Part shown: piece after piece, positions 35,165-48,100 of the stretch | Numbering within the stretch: the first letter of the stretch is position 1 | How the letters are laid out: each line of letters opens with the position of its first letter | Assembly: GCF_018143015.1 (NCBI RefSeq) | Contig: NC_054758.1 | Location: 5,567,001-5,631,000 of the forward strand | Direction: 5' to 3' | DNA: 64,000 bases | DNA from: Lytechinus variegatus | Taxonomy: Eukaryota; Echinodermata; Echinoidea; Temnopleuroida; Toxopneustidae | Position numbers and translations under genes: made by a program | The notes under the pieces: model-generated | Told to the model about the DNA's origin: nothing | Database searches by the model: none | The model's input: the letters and a program-made list of their open reading frames with translations, nothing else

Positions 35165-36140
35165 TCATAAATATTGGAAACCGATATACAAGCCAAGGCA
35201 TGGCAGAGTTTCAGGAAAGAAAATTTGACAGTGTTACATTGATGTCAGTGTATAGATCAAAGATATATTTAACACTTTTGCAGGAAATTTCATATTTGAC
35301 TCTTTGTTTCCTTTTACCGTTGGATGTATTAGAGTTGAAATGCTATCACTGAAAAGCATGTTTAGGTGGGATACTACATTGACCTTACTGAACATGTATG
35401 TAGATGAAAGGCGCATTTTACAGTTTCGCAGGAATTCTACACTTTTGCTTCCATTCATCGTTGGATGTAGTTGAGACACCATCATTGACAGCATCTCTTA
35501 TAAAAGAAAGAGGGCGCTCTGAGTTGTTATGCCCCTCTATACTTCCTCAGCCAAATCAGATTTAAATCTTCAGAAATAAGAAATCACACGTAATATCTCT
35601 GTATCACATTGAATGATTTTTTCCAAAAAATGTCAAGGAACATTTTTGCAGGAGATTTTACATTTGTCTCTTGTTCTTTTTGTCGTTGGATGTAGATAAC
35701 ATGGAAATGCCGTCACTGACAACATTGCATCACATTGATGTCGGTGAATATAGATTACAGATACATTCTATCGTTTAATGTAGCTGAGATGCAGTCATTG
35801 ATAACATGGCATCACATAGCCTTTTGACAAGGTCTTGTGACTTGGATATATTCCTCGTCAAGTATTTGCCGAAATGAGATCAGCAGTCGACGAAGAGAGT
35901 TAGCGGGACCCGGGTGAGCGCTTCGTCGAGCGACCCAAAGCTTTGAGCGACTAGTCACTTGGTCTCTGATACACGAGTCACATCAGACACAAGGTCTTGT
36001 CTAAAGGCTTGACATCAGCGCACATAAATTACAGATACATTTTATCGTTGGATGTAGTTCAGATGCCGTCAATGACAAACATAGCATCACATTGATGTCA
36101 GTGTATATAGATTACAAATACATTATATCATTGGATGCCG
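35165..36140 (-). repeat. Tandem repeat array just 3' of the RWD-RING gene
   Basis: Several decayed units of roughly 100-200 bp share CATCACATTGATGTC, GTATA(G)ATTACAGATACATT, (T/C)GTTGGATGTAG and a (G/T)CCGTCA(C/T)TGA word. The array reaches to within a few bases of the stop codon at 36152 of the minus-strand gene, so it probably forms its 3' UTR or downstream region. A 160-bp insertion at 35839-35988 is bracketed by ACAAGGTCTTGT. Confidence 0.6.
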
Positions 36141-36151
36141 TTGGGATACCG

Positions 36152-39100
36152 TCATTGAAGGAAGTCTACCACTTCATCAAGTTCTCTCCTTCTGGCTTCC
36201 TGGTGAGCCCATCTCTCCTCCGCTACCTTCGGGGTGATGTTCCACTTGTCGTGATAGATTCGTTTCCCACAAGATGGACACTTCTTGCCTCCTGTTAGAA
36301 ACAATAAGAGATTGTCATTCATAAAATAAGAAGCTATCTCATGTTATAGGTAACACTACATAAGTGGAATTTCTTGGAACCCAAGAAATATGTTAGATTT
36401 CGTGTGACCTTGAGGTTGATAACTCATAAGGCATGTCTTGAATAATTTGGTCTGAAATTGTTTTGAATATACAGATGATTATTTGCAGACTTACGAAGAC
36501 TTTTGCAGACTTATCTCTACTTTCGAGAAATTATCATCCGTAATGCAGGATTATGAATCATTGAATGTGATAAAGCAAATCTTTCAGACCTTTCTGTGAT
36601 CATTCAAAAGTAATGTGCAATGCTTCAAAGGTCAGGACATATTTTTAATTTTTTGAGAGATGAGATGACATCTTTTCATTTGATATGAAATTCTTATACT
36701 TTCCATTGATTTATCAATTTTCACACGAAATGAAATGCCAAATATGAACCTAATTGCAACCCTTGTACAAAAGTCAATGAGGAAACATCATCAGTCCAAA
36801 ACTGTTTGTGAAATAAATAATAGCAATTGAAATATTCAGAATTATAAATAAAATGACAGGATATCATTTACTTTCTCATATTTCTTAATTCACGCAATTG
36901 GGTGGGTAATACAACACTTGATCCTGCGACAATTCCTCCAGGCTTTATTTACCATTGGGTGATCCATGCCTGGAATTTCACATTACGTCAAAACCTCGTT
37001 ACAGAACGACCGCACTAGCTCATGGAATTTATTGCTGTCGTATACCCCGATAATAAAATCCTCATTGGAGGAACCAAGATATTTCATTTCCAAGCGCTAT
37101 CAACTCTGAATCGCCCGATAATCCCTCTTATGTAACACTTCTCCGCAGCAGGCGCAAGCCCAAGGGTTAGACCATAAATATCAGCTGTGATATTATGTAA
37201 GAGCAGCTCTGCCTCTCGTAGGCCTTTCGGAATTAAATCATTGTATTTGATATTTAATCAAGTTTTCAAAGGCATGTATTTTAAAATTCAATGTTAATTT
37301 GTTTTCAATTTCGAATGAAGAAAATTGGCCCCGAAATAAGGAAACTATTAAAGAGAAATAAAAATGAATGCATGCGATGGCGAGCGATTTTGCTCGAATC
37401 GGGGCACTGCATATGTAATTGCGGTTTAGTTTTTTTCGGACCCATTAAGGTCAAGAAACACATGTCTAGATACTGAAATAACTGGCGCGGGGTGATTTAG
37501 GTTTTTCATGGTTCGTAACGATGGTTTTGCCTTATGAGCAGAAAAAGCATGATAGTATGAGAAGAAATAGCCTGATAGTATGAGAATAAATCTTTCAAAG
37601 CTCTCCAGTGTTAGACTCACCTGTAAATGGAGGCGTCTTGAAGAATTCATCGAGACATCCTTTATGGAATATATGACCACAATACACCCACACTACAAAC
37701 CGCCCATGCGTCTCATCTTTGACGGCATGCTGGGAAAAGAAAGGAAAGTGTTCAAGGTCAGTGTTTGTATACATAAACAGAGTTGTCAACTTAATGGACA
37801 AGTCCACCCCAACAAAAAGTTGATTGAACAAATACAGAGAAATTCCAAGTAGCATTACACTGAAAATTTCATCAAAATTAGATGTAAAATAGGAAAGTTA
37901 TGACATTTAAAGATTTGCTAAATTTCGCATTTTTTCATTTGATATGAAATTCTTATACCTTTTATTCATTTATCAATATTTACAGGAAATGAAGTGCAAA
38001 CCCTTGAAAAAGTCAATGGGGCAACAGTAGTCAGATATTCATTTGTCAAAAATATTTGTGAAATTTCTATATTGATTCAAATCAACATTTTTCTGGGGTG
38101 GACTTGACCTTTAAATATTTCATTCAGGTGTTGGGCACGTCGCAGTCTAGTGGTTCTGACTCTCGCCTTTCAAACAGAGGGTTGTGGGTTCGATTCCCAG
38201 CTGTGTTTTTCTTCAGCAAGAAATTTATCCACACTATACTGCACTCAACCCAGGTGAGGTGAATGGGTACCCAGCAGGATTAATTGCTTGAATGAACTGA
38301 GCACCGGTGATGTATATACACAAACTTAACTGTTGCAAGAGCAAAGGTCCTTGTTTTACTACCTTGTAACATGACTATTGTAGTATAAACAGTATTGAGT
38401 AGTGGATTGGTGTGTTGCCATTCAAGTGGGTCTATATAACAAGACTATACAGGTCAGAATGTTGCATTATGGGTAACAAACCTGGCCAGATGCAAGTATC
38501 TGAGGACTTGAGATGGTGCTATATAAACATGGCTGCTAGTTCGTATGCCCTTTAAAGGGGGAAGTTCACCCTGAAGAAAAGCTTGTTGTAAATTAGCAGA
38601 ATACCATAAAATATTGGTGAAAGTTTGAGGAAAATCCATTAAAGATTAAGAAATTTATTCGATTTTTTAGTTTGGGATTTGTAACGTTATAAACAAGCAG
38701 CTGCCCCATATTCATTTAATATAAAATGCATAAATTTCAATTTTTTACGGTTCTTGATGTCTTGTATTTCTTTTTAGGAAAGGGAGCGAAATGATTGACT
38801 ATTGATATACTAAATGTACAGTAAATCCATTTTCTATCTTCTGATAAAATGACAAAAGGTAGAGTAAAAACTATTTTCAATTTTTTGAGAAAATGACATT
38901 TCTATGATTTTCAAAAATGCAATATGTAGGAAAGCTGCTCGCATGTGGTACCACAAATCGAATAATTAAAATTCTAATAACTTTTTTAGTCTTGGATAGA
39001 AGGGTTTTTCTCAAACCTAAGTCAGCAATATTTTTTATCATTTTTTTCCCTCCTATTTCAACAATAAACTTTTTGCCAGGGTGGAATTCCCCTTTAACTT

Positions 39101-42100
39101 TATTCAGACTAAATTACCTCAGGATTGGGTGTAAATGCTCTTTCTCTACAGATAGGGCAGATGGATCCTGGGTACGTCCGTAAACAGTCAATTAGATAGA
39201 CCGCTACTTTCTTCAGGGAAGGTGATGGCTCAAATGGAGGATCCCTGAAAATAAAATAATAATACACAGCAATAAATCTAAATGATTTCTGCAGGTTTCA
39301 TATATTAACACATTTTATTTGGAAATTGCCTTTTGTAAGATACAAAACGCATAACAATTATGATAATATAGGATTTGTATAGCTCAAGGCACTCCTATAT
39401 TACCCCGGCTAAGCTAGTCTACCGATTCTGGTGCGCACAGCTTTTTGAGGAATTACTTCCTGCCAGTACCCATTTACCTCACCTGGGTCGAACATAAAAC
39501 AAGAAAATGGGGGGGGGGTCTACAAAAATCGAAAAACTAATGAAATATAACAGTCAAGTTACAATAAGTAAAAGACAGGATTCTCTGTAATAAGCTAGGA
39601 TAGCAATTTGGGCTTCATAGGACAAAACTTACGACTTGACTTAATTTATCTGAAAGAGTCCACAGTTTTAAATCCGTTTTGACTAGGGGTGACCGGATCC
39701 ACCTAACAATCGCATCAAACATTCTCACCCCTCCTCCACCTTGCACAATTCAGTACATCCTCAATTCAACACTCCTACATACTCTCTGCCTCCAATTGCT
39801 TCTTCTATGTCTTCTTTAGCCATCCCCTCCTCTTCGTACTATCAACCCCAAAAATACAAACCCTTTCTTATTTGGAAAAACGACGCCTTGTGGCATTTTT
39901 CTAACCAAATTGACAACATGGCCTTTATTGTGAAATTTGGTTTAACTTAAGCTATGGTCTAACTGTGCTAAAATCAGTGTTGTAGTGCCTTGATGCTCGG
40001 CCTTGGCCTTAAGGCGCCTTAAGGCCTATTTTTTCAAAGCCTTGGCCTTGAACATTCAGGCCTTGGCCTTGAGAGGGCCTTGGCCTTGAGGATTTTGAGC
40101 CTTGAAATTTCAAGGCATTTTCAAGGCTTTTTCAAGGCATTTTGTATTTTGTACTTTCATTTGTTTTATACAAGTAATTATAAATGTTTCAATTGTTCTG
40201 TACATCTAATGACACTAAATACTACCAGTCAGCAGCAGCAGAAGCAGTAAGTGTACTTAGCAGTGCCATCAATTGCAATTATCATCACATAATTATGTAA
40301 CAAAGAGAAGTGATGAAAATTAATATTATTTATTGGTAATATGATGTAATCATGACTAATAAGGATAATGACAATATCAATAATAATGATAATAATTATG
40401 ATTAGGATTATAGTCAGTGGCGTAACTACAGGGGGGAATGGGGGCACGTGCCCCCCCCCCCCCATCGGCTGACTAAAAAAAAAGGAGGAAAAGAGGGAGA
40501 AAGGAAGAGAAATGTAGTGGGAAAGAAGACATTTATGTTCATTATAATGTTATAATTATGTTATGTTACATTACATAAGAAACTTTTTTTTCATATAAAT
40601 GAAACATAATTTGCTCAGGGCATATGTCTTCATTGTTCCTGGTGCTCCCATTGTCTGTTTACCGAGATATATAATCCTGTTATACTAAAACCTCCTGTTT
40701 TCAAGTCAATAATAATAATAATAATAGAGGATACTTATTAAGCGCATAATAACTGGTCTAGTTCTCTATGCGCTTACCACCAAACAAATATACACAAATA
40801 AACTACCAAATATATTTGCTCGCACTTCGAGTTATTCTTTTACATGTACAATAGTATGCTTCTTTTTCATGAATACTTTAAGTGATTGTCCCATTTTAAG
40901 GTCTTAATATAAAACATTTCCTGTCCGTGCTTACGTTCGCAGTAGTGGATTTCTGAAAGATGTCTGCTCTCCATCAATTCCTAGAATGAGTCCTTAAAAT
41001 GTCCCTTTTCTGTTTTCTGATCTGAATATCAAAAATTTTCAGCTCGCGCTTTGCGCTCGCATCATTTGGTTAGTGAACTACGTAATGTCTTCTTGAATTC
41101 CTACAAACAAGCCTTAAAATGCCCCTCTTCAGATCTGAATTTCCTAAATTTTCAGCTCGCGCTTCGCGCTCGCAAGATTTGATTAGTGAGATGGGTATGT
41201 TAATCATGATTACAAGCGCTTTATGTGCATGTTTAGATGTAATTCTAACAAAATCAGCAAGCGCTTATTGGCACTCCCATTAGATGACTATGGTGAGATG
41301 TGTATAATCTTAATAGATAAAAGATTCCTAAAATATAGTCCTTAAAATCTTCCTGTTTGGGGTCAATATTTACAAAAATTTATTATTTAGCGAGACAGGT
41401 ACGTATCATGATTACAAAAGATTGATTGTAATGTCCCTTTTTAGGTTTGAATATCAAAAATTTTAAGCTCGCGCTTCGCGTTCGCATTATTTGACAAGTG
41501 AGATACACTGTACATGTCCGTTTATTGGCACTGTCCTTATAAAAATATCTCTATTAGGTCAGTATACCTGGCAACTGGGCGCGCTTCGCGCGCTCATAGG
41601 CAATTCCAAGTTTTTGCTGGTGCCCCCCAATGCCGTGACCCACGGTACGCCACTGATTATAGTGATTTTATGACAGGAATAATTCTGACAGATTTGACTG
41701 CAATTTTGACAACAATTTTCATACTTTAAAAATAGCTTACTCTAAAGAATGATAACAAGGTTGATTTCTATTCCATTAGGTTTTCCTTGTATTATTTTCT
41801 TTGACCAACAAGAATGTTTAAGTCTTAAATTCTGAAAAGATTCGGTAAACTTAAACACAAACTTCAATTTCGTCATTTCCAAATGGGCTATGGCATCAAT
41901 GGCATGATGAGCCCAACAATTTTGAGGGCCAAGCATGGCATACAGAGCAAAATTTTAGGTTTCAAAATCAACAAATTTTGGATTGTGCTTGCATAAATTA
42001 TTGTAAAGTAAGGTTCGCATTCAATTTACAAAAAAAAAATGCTTAGAATGTCTAGTTTTAAGGTCGGAATATTACAAATTTTTGAGCTCGCGCTTTGCGC

Positions 42101-45100
42101 TCGCATTATTTGATTGGTGAGTTATGTATCCTATTTATGAGTCACTAAATGCAGTCCAGAACAGCCTCCTCTTCTGGTCAGTAAAAATTTCAGCTTGTGT
42201 TTTGTGCTCGCGTTAATTTGTTTAGTAAGATGCACACCTTTTTCATGATTACAAAAACAGCTCGAAATATTCAAATTTCATTTCTTATTACATCTTATTA
42301 CAACATCTCGCAAGGATGCCCTTTTAACAGTGATTAGCACCATAATTGACCCAAAATCGAGTTTTACAACTTCAAAATTGATTTTTTTTTCAAAACCACT
42401 TGCTCGCTATGCTTTCTATAGCGGGAAATTAAAGCCTAAATCAAAATATATGTCTTATCAATTAGAAATCACTTAAAAAAGCTTTGCTGAACTGCACCAA
42501 AATTCTCATTTTGACTTATACTGTAAGTGCATTTTTGGCTTTGACCTCCCCCCCCCAAAAAAAAAAAATACATTCTGCCTCCCCTGTCCCAGGTAGAGGA
42601 GAAAGACATATGTTGAGAATGGGCATGCCAGGATCAGATCACCTTGGTAATAATTATTGCAATGTGAATCGCCTAGAACAATAATTAAATGTACAAAGGT
42701 AACTACATATTTATCTTAATTTTATGGCTAAATCTACATGATCTATCATGAAATTATTTTCGTTTTAAATGTACAAGGGTAAAAAATTTTGCTCGCTCAC
42801 ACCTTTTATACATTTGGTCCTGTGTGTCATGTATGCCGCCTAAGCATTGTTGTCTAATTTTTTTTCTCCATATATTGTACAATTGAAATGCCTTGGCCTT
42901 GGCCTTGAGGTTTTCAGGCCTTGGCCTTGGCCTTGGGTTTCCATGCCTTGGCCTCAGCCTTGGTTATTGAAGCCTTGGCCTTGGGTATTAAAGCCTTGGC
43001 CTTGGCCTTGGCCTTGGAGGTTTGAGCCTTGACTACAACACTGGCTAAAATTATGGGAAGCAAAAATAAATCTTTTTTTTAGATTGTATGTTTTTTTGTA
43101 TTCACTATACTCTTTCAACATGCTATAATGAAAAAATAGACTTATTGATCCCGGACAGTTATGAATGATCTGAGTAACAGACGAGTTGATAAAATAGAAT
43201 TTATATTAATCTCTATTTGTTTCACAAATGGCTGTCCATAGTTAAACCAAAACTTTAAACCAGAGTTACAATCAAACCCGAATTGAGAATAGGGGTCCCA
43301 AGTCTTACTTAGGTTTCCTTTTTAGTGGAGGTTGAACGCATCGTCTTGCCATCTCCTCCGTCTGAGCTAAGAACATCTTGTGAAATAATTCAGGAAAGTT
43401 GTTTTCCACGTTCTCTAGCCTAAAGAAAAAAAAATCATCAAAAATGGACATAAAATTTGGAAAGTTTTAACACTTACAGTTTTGCTGATGTGGTTTACGG
43501 TACACCATGTGGAGTGTTATAGAAACAGTGGATAGAAGAAGTGGATAGGCGAGAAAGTGGAGAAGACGGACAGTCAACCCGTCCGAAACGTCGAGTCTCT
43601 CTACTACTCATCATCTCTACTCGCCGACTCAAGCCAGCATCTCCTCATCAGCTCTACTACTCAAGCTGTTCTCACTCAACATTCCTTCTGGTTTACAGTC
43701 CTTTTCAGGACTATTTTCAAGAAAGAATACTCTACTCTCAAATCTCCACTTTCTCGCCTATCCACTTCTTCTCTTCTTCTATCCACTGTTTCTATAACAC
43801 TCCACATGGTGTACCGTAAGCCACATCAGTAATTGTACATGCCACCATGCAAACCTTCAAACAACAACTTACAGTTTTGTTTGGGTTCTCAAAACAGTAA
43901 TATGCACAACACAATATACAAAAGGGAGCTTAGATGCTGTCACATACTATTTCTTTTTGCATCTTAATCACACATTGTCTCACTTGTTTGTACATTTGAT
44001 AACAAGAGATGCCCTTACAAAATGTTCTACCATGACACATACCAGATTTATCAACTTCTTTATCAAATGAAGTAAAATATATAATTCAATTATTTAATAT
44101 GAAATTAACTACAGTATAACATTCAGCATTACAATGTACGGTTCCACAACATTAGCTCCAGCGACAATTGCTCCACTGTAAATTCCACACACTATCAGAA
44201 TGATCAACTTCAACCCTAAATATATACGATACCCTCTCCTAAATCTAGCCCTAAACCTAACAAAACCCTTTTGCAACCCCAACCATATATGTATATCTTA
44301 CATGAAATAAAGCCAGGAGCAATTGTTTCTGAAGCAAATATTGTGTCACCCAAAAATACCATAAATTTACCTTTTACATGGGGGCGGGGTGGGGGTACTC
44401 TTTACCATTATTACTTTTTTGCCCGGGGGGGCCACTTACATTGACGAGTGGATACCATGCGCGACCAAAAAACACGTAAAAAGGATGTCCTTTTCATGAT
44501 AGGGCACGTTACGTACGTAACGTGATAAGGGTGTCAAAAACACAAAAATAATGAAAAAAGGGTATCTATTTCGCTAGGAAAATTACGTGTTTAGGGTCGA
44601 ATATGCGGGGATGATAAAACAAAATTAAAATGTTTTATAAAGGATGTCCTTTTGCCCCAATACTACGTGTTTAGAGTCCTATTTGCGCGAGGTGTAGAAT
44701 GTGAGGTCGTACTAAACCAAATAAGGTAAAGCCGACGACCGAAGGACCCGTAACAATAAAACATTCCTGTACTTGTTTAGGGGTTCATTTCAGGAAATAT
44801 TTTGTTTCCAATACTTAATAAGGGTAGTGTTTCACACGCCAATACTTGTTAAGGGGTGCATTTTGAGAATATGGAAATTACGTGTTTAGGGTGCTTTTCG
44901 AGACCCCATGGTCGCGCATGGTATCCACTCGTGAATGGAAGTGGGCCCCCCGGGCTTTTTTGTTTACTCACACTATCTGTTGTTCTGGATATAGATCAGG
45001 AACCTTTAATCTGAACTTCATGAAGTATTCTGCTTCTCGTATCGTGATAACGATGACTCCCGACTTCTGCTTCATCTTTATCTCGTCTTTCTCCGTGATC

Positions 45101-48100
45101 AGTTCTCGTTTGATGAACGACACTTCTTCGCTGCATACACTGAAAGGGTTGTCAGCCAGGAACTGTTGAACAAACTTCACAACATGAAGGATCTGAATAT
45201 TTAGAGAAAGAAAGTATGAGATTTTATTAAACATTAAAAGTGTACATAATCATGTTTTCAAGAGTGATACACTCTTTAAGAAAGTCACTTAAAACTATGT
45301 TTGATATGAAGTTGCACTACAAATGCCCGAAATCCCTAAATTGATGCAGGCCTTAAATTTTTGCTATTTTTAGGGTAAGGCCGCTTTTCAAAAGGTCACA
45401 TGTATCAGAAATATTTATGAAGGGCAGAAACAATATCCAAGACCAATGAAAAGGGCACTGAGGCCAGTCAGCAGGGCATCCACTGCCATAGCCTTGGATC
45501 AATTTTAAAGAGAAATGCCAGTAGTTGCAGTAAACACTGATTTCATGAGAAAGTCTGTAAAACAAGGCTTAATTGTCAGTATATCATCGAGATCTAGATC
45601 TGGTACAGTTACATTAACTGAACTTTGTGAATCTTGAAATCTACGCTGAAAAATGTTCACACCGAAGATCCCTAACATAGATAAGTGCACGTGGGACAAT
45701 GTATAATTATTGCTTAGAGCGTCAGGCCCGACGCTCTACCCGAATCCTGTGCTTATTTGCTGATTTCTCAGCAATTACACAATTTCTTCCAAAATCCTTT
45801 GGCACATGCGTTTTATTTATACAAACAGACACTTTGTTGGTCATTTCATTGGATTCTGTATGAACTCATTTTGATATCATTACCAAAACTACATGTAGCA
45901 TTTACCTTTAAAACCTGTTATGTGCGGTATCCCTTGTGATATAAATACGGATAAGTATAAACATGCTTTGCATTGGACCGGTAGTCTCTTAATTTTGCAG
46001 GAGAAAATGGTGCTGGGACAAATTTCACAAGATGAAGGTGTTGAGCTTGCAGTTATCAATAATTTGTTTTGCATCATGTTTACAAACATAGGCCTACAGA
46101 ACAGGTTTGGAACTGGGAGAGGCAATCTGAATTGTACTTCCAACATCAAGCACAAACACCAAACTTTAAAACAACATATTCAACACAAACACCAGCACCA
46201 ACACTAAACTTGAAATCACCCTATGTCCTTTAGTTCTTACCTGAGGTTTTCCAAGGAGTTTCTTGGCTTGTTCATAACAGATCTTAGTCAAGTCCTCTCT
46301 CAGTTTGTTTGGAAGTTTCTTACTCTTTATCTTGGTGCTAACGAAGGCAATCTGAATTTTGTTTCAAACACCAACACCCACACTGAACTTGAAAACACCC
46401 AATGACCTTCAGTTCTTCCCTAATGTTTTCCAAGAAGACTCATGGTTTGGTCATCATAGATCTTAGTTAAGTTCTAAGTTTGTCTGAGAGTGACCTACAA
46501 TATCTTGGTGCTAACAAAGGGTCATTTTCAAACAAAAGTGGACATGGGGGTGAAAATTAAAACTTGCTAGAAATCATTAGGCTTCAATGTTTTTTGAAAC
46601 TAGACATCTTAAAGTATATTTTTCCATTTCATTTACATAAAATTATTAATTATTTCTTGAGATACAGTGAATTTTATGCAAGGGAAATTAAATGTTACAA
46701 AATGTTGATTTTTGCATTAAAATTCACATATTGCCTATCACAATATAAAATTTGTATTAGAAGCACATTTGTTGGCAAGATACAAGCTGTGTATTGTATC
46801 TAACTCCTAAATAGCAAAAAAAATTCTGTGAAGTGTTTTTCTGAAAAAAATTGGGTTTTGAAGTTTTCAAAACTGGTTGTCGTGTCACTCACGTTTTAAA
46901 TGCAAAAAGTTTTCTAGAGCTGTGTATTCTGAAAATTAATTTATCCCAGTACTGGAGCAAATACAGTTTATCTGTACCTTATTGTATATAAAGTAACTTG
47001 GTCCAATGTGTTAAGGTAAAGCTAAAATTAACTGTTAAAGTTGTGTCGTGTCACTCACAATGTCGTGTCACTCACGGTATTATATTGTGTATAAAAAAGG
47101 ACATCCAGTAATTTTTGAAGCGTTTTACCAGGGATACAGTCAAAATGTTGTTCCTGACATCATTTAGGCCTATTTTAGGCTAATAATTTCCTCCATCTTC
47201 CTAATTTTACTCCTTTTTATGGAAATATTGAATTTGACATTGAGTTCATCTATTTTCTCTCCTCTCCATGGTTGCCTTGGTTTAAAAAATCCTGACAATT
47301 TTCCATTGGTGTGAAGACTCGGATCCTAATTCATATTTTGGTGAATGTACTGTGATTAAGAATATAACAACATAATCAACACAAAATTATGAATGTATCA
47401 AGAAAAAAACGCTATACATGTACTTTAGCAATGGACATATTTACAATGCATAAAGGGTTGGTGATGGTGATGGTCCAAGTCATACCTAGGTATTACTCGA
47501 ATACTCTCTGTCTCCATTTACAGAAATGAGCAGAAAGTTCACCTTTCTTTTGAGCAATATGTTATTTCTTTGTTATACTCATAGCTAGAAAATTCAGGGA
47601 TCCTTTTTTGATATTTGCAGGAATTTAGTGGTAAAGTAGTGTGAGATATAAGAGATCACCATGAACACCAAACATTTTTTTCAAATTCGGAAAAAAAAAT
47701 TCTTTTCCTTCTGATTGATTAAATCAACCTTTTCATTTGCCATAAAACTTGTATTCCAGGACATGAAATAAACAAATTTGCAAGAAAACATAAACATTTC
47801 AGGTGAGAATGTACTGAGATTTGATGGAAAATTTTGGATATTACTTGAAGCAGCTACATGCCAAGTTCAAAATCATTATTTGTTCGGCAACCATTCATAC
47901 CGCTAGTGATTAACTACATGTAGGGTCTGAACAGCTAACTACCGTAAGCGGGCCGATGTGTGTTCAGAGCAGATTTGCATTTACACATATTCATTACAAC
48001 AAAATGATGCATGTTCATGTAGGTCCCAACAAGTCCCAACCGAGACCGCATTTTGATTTGAGCAACTTTGGATGGGTTGCCATGTACCAGTAAATCAATT

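Noticed and set aside
43541-43832. Two overlapping 91-92 residue Ser-rich frames
   Set aside because: They lie across the arms and loop of a foldback element.
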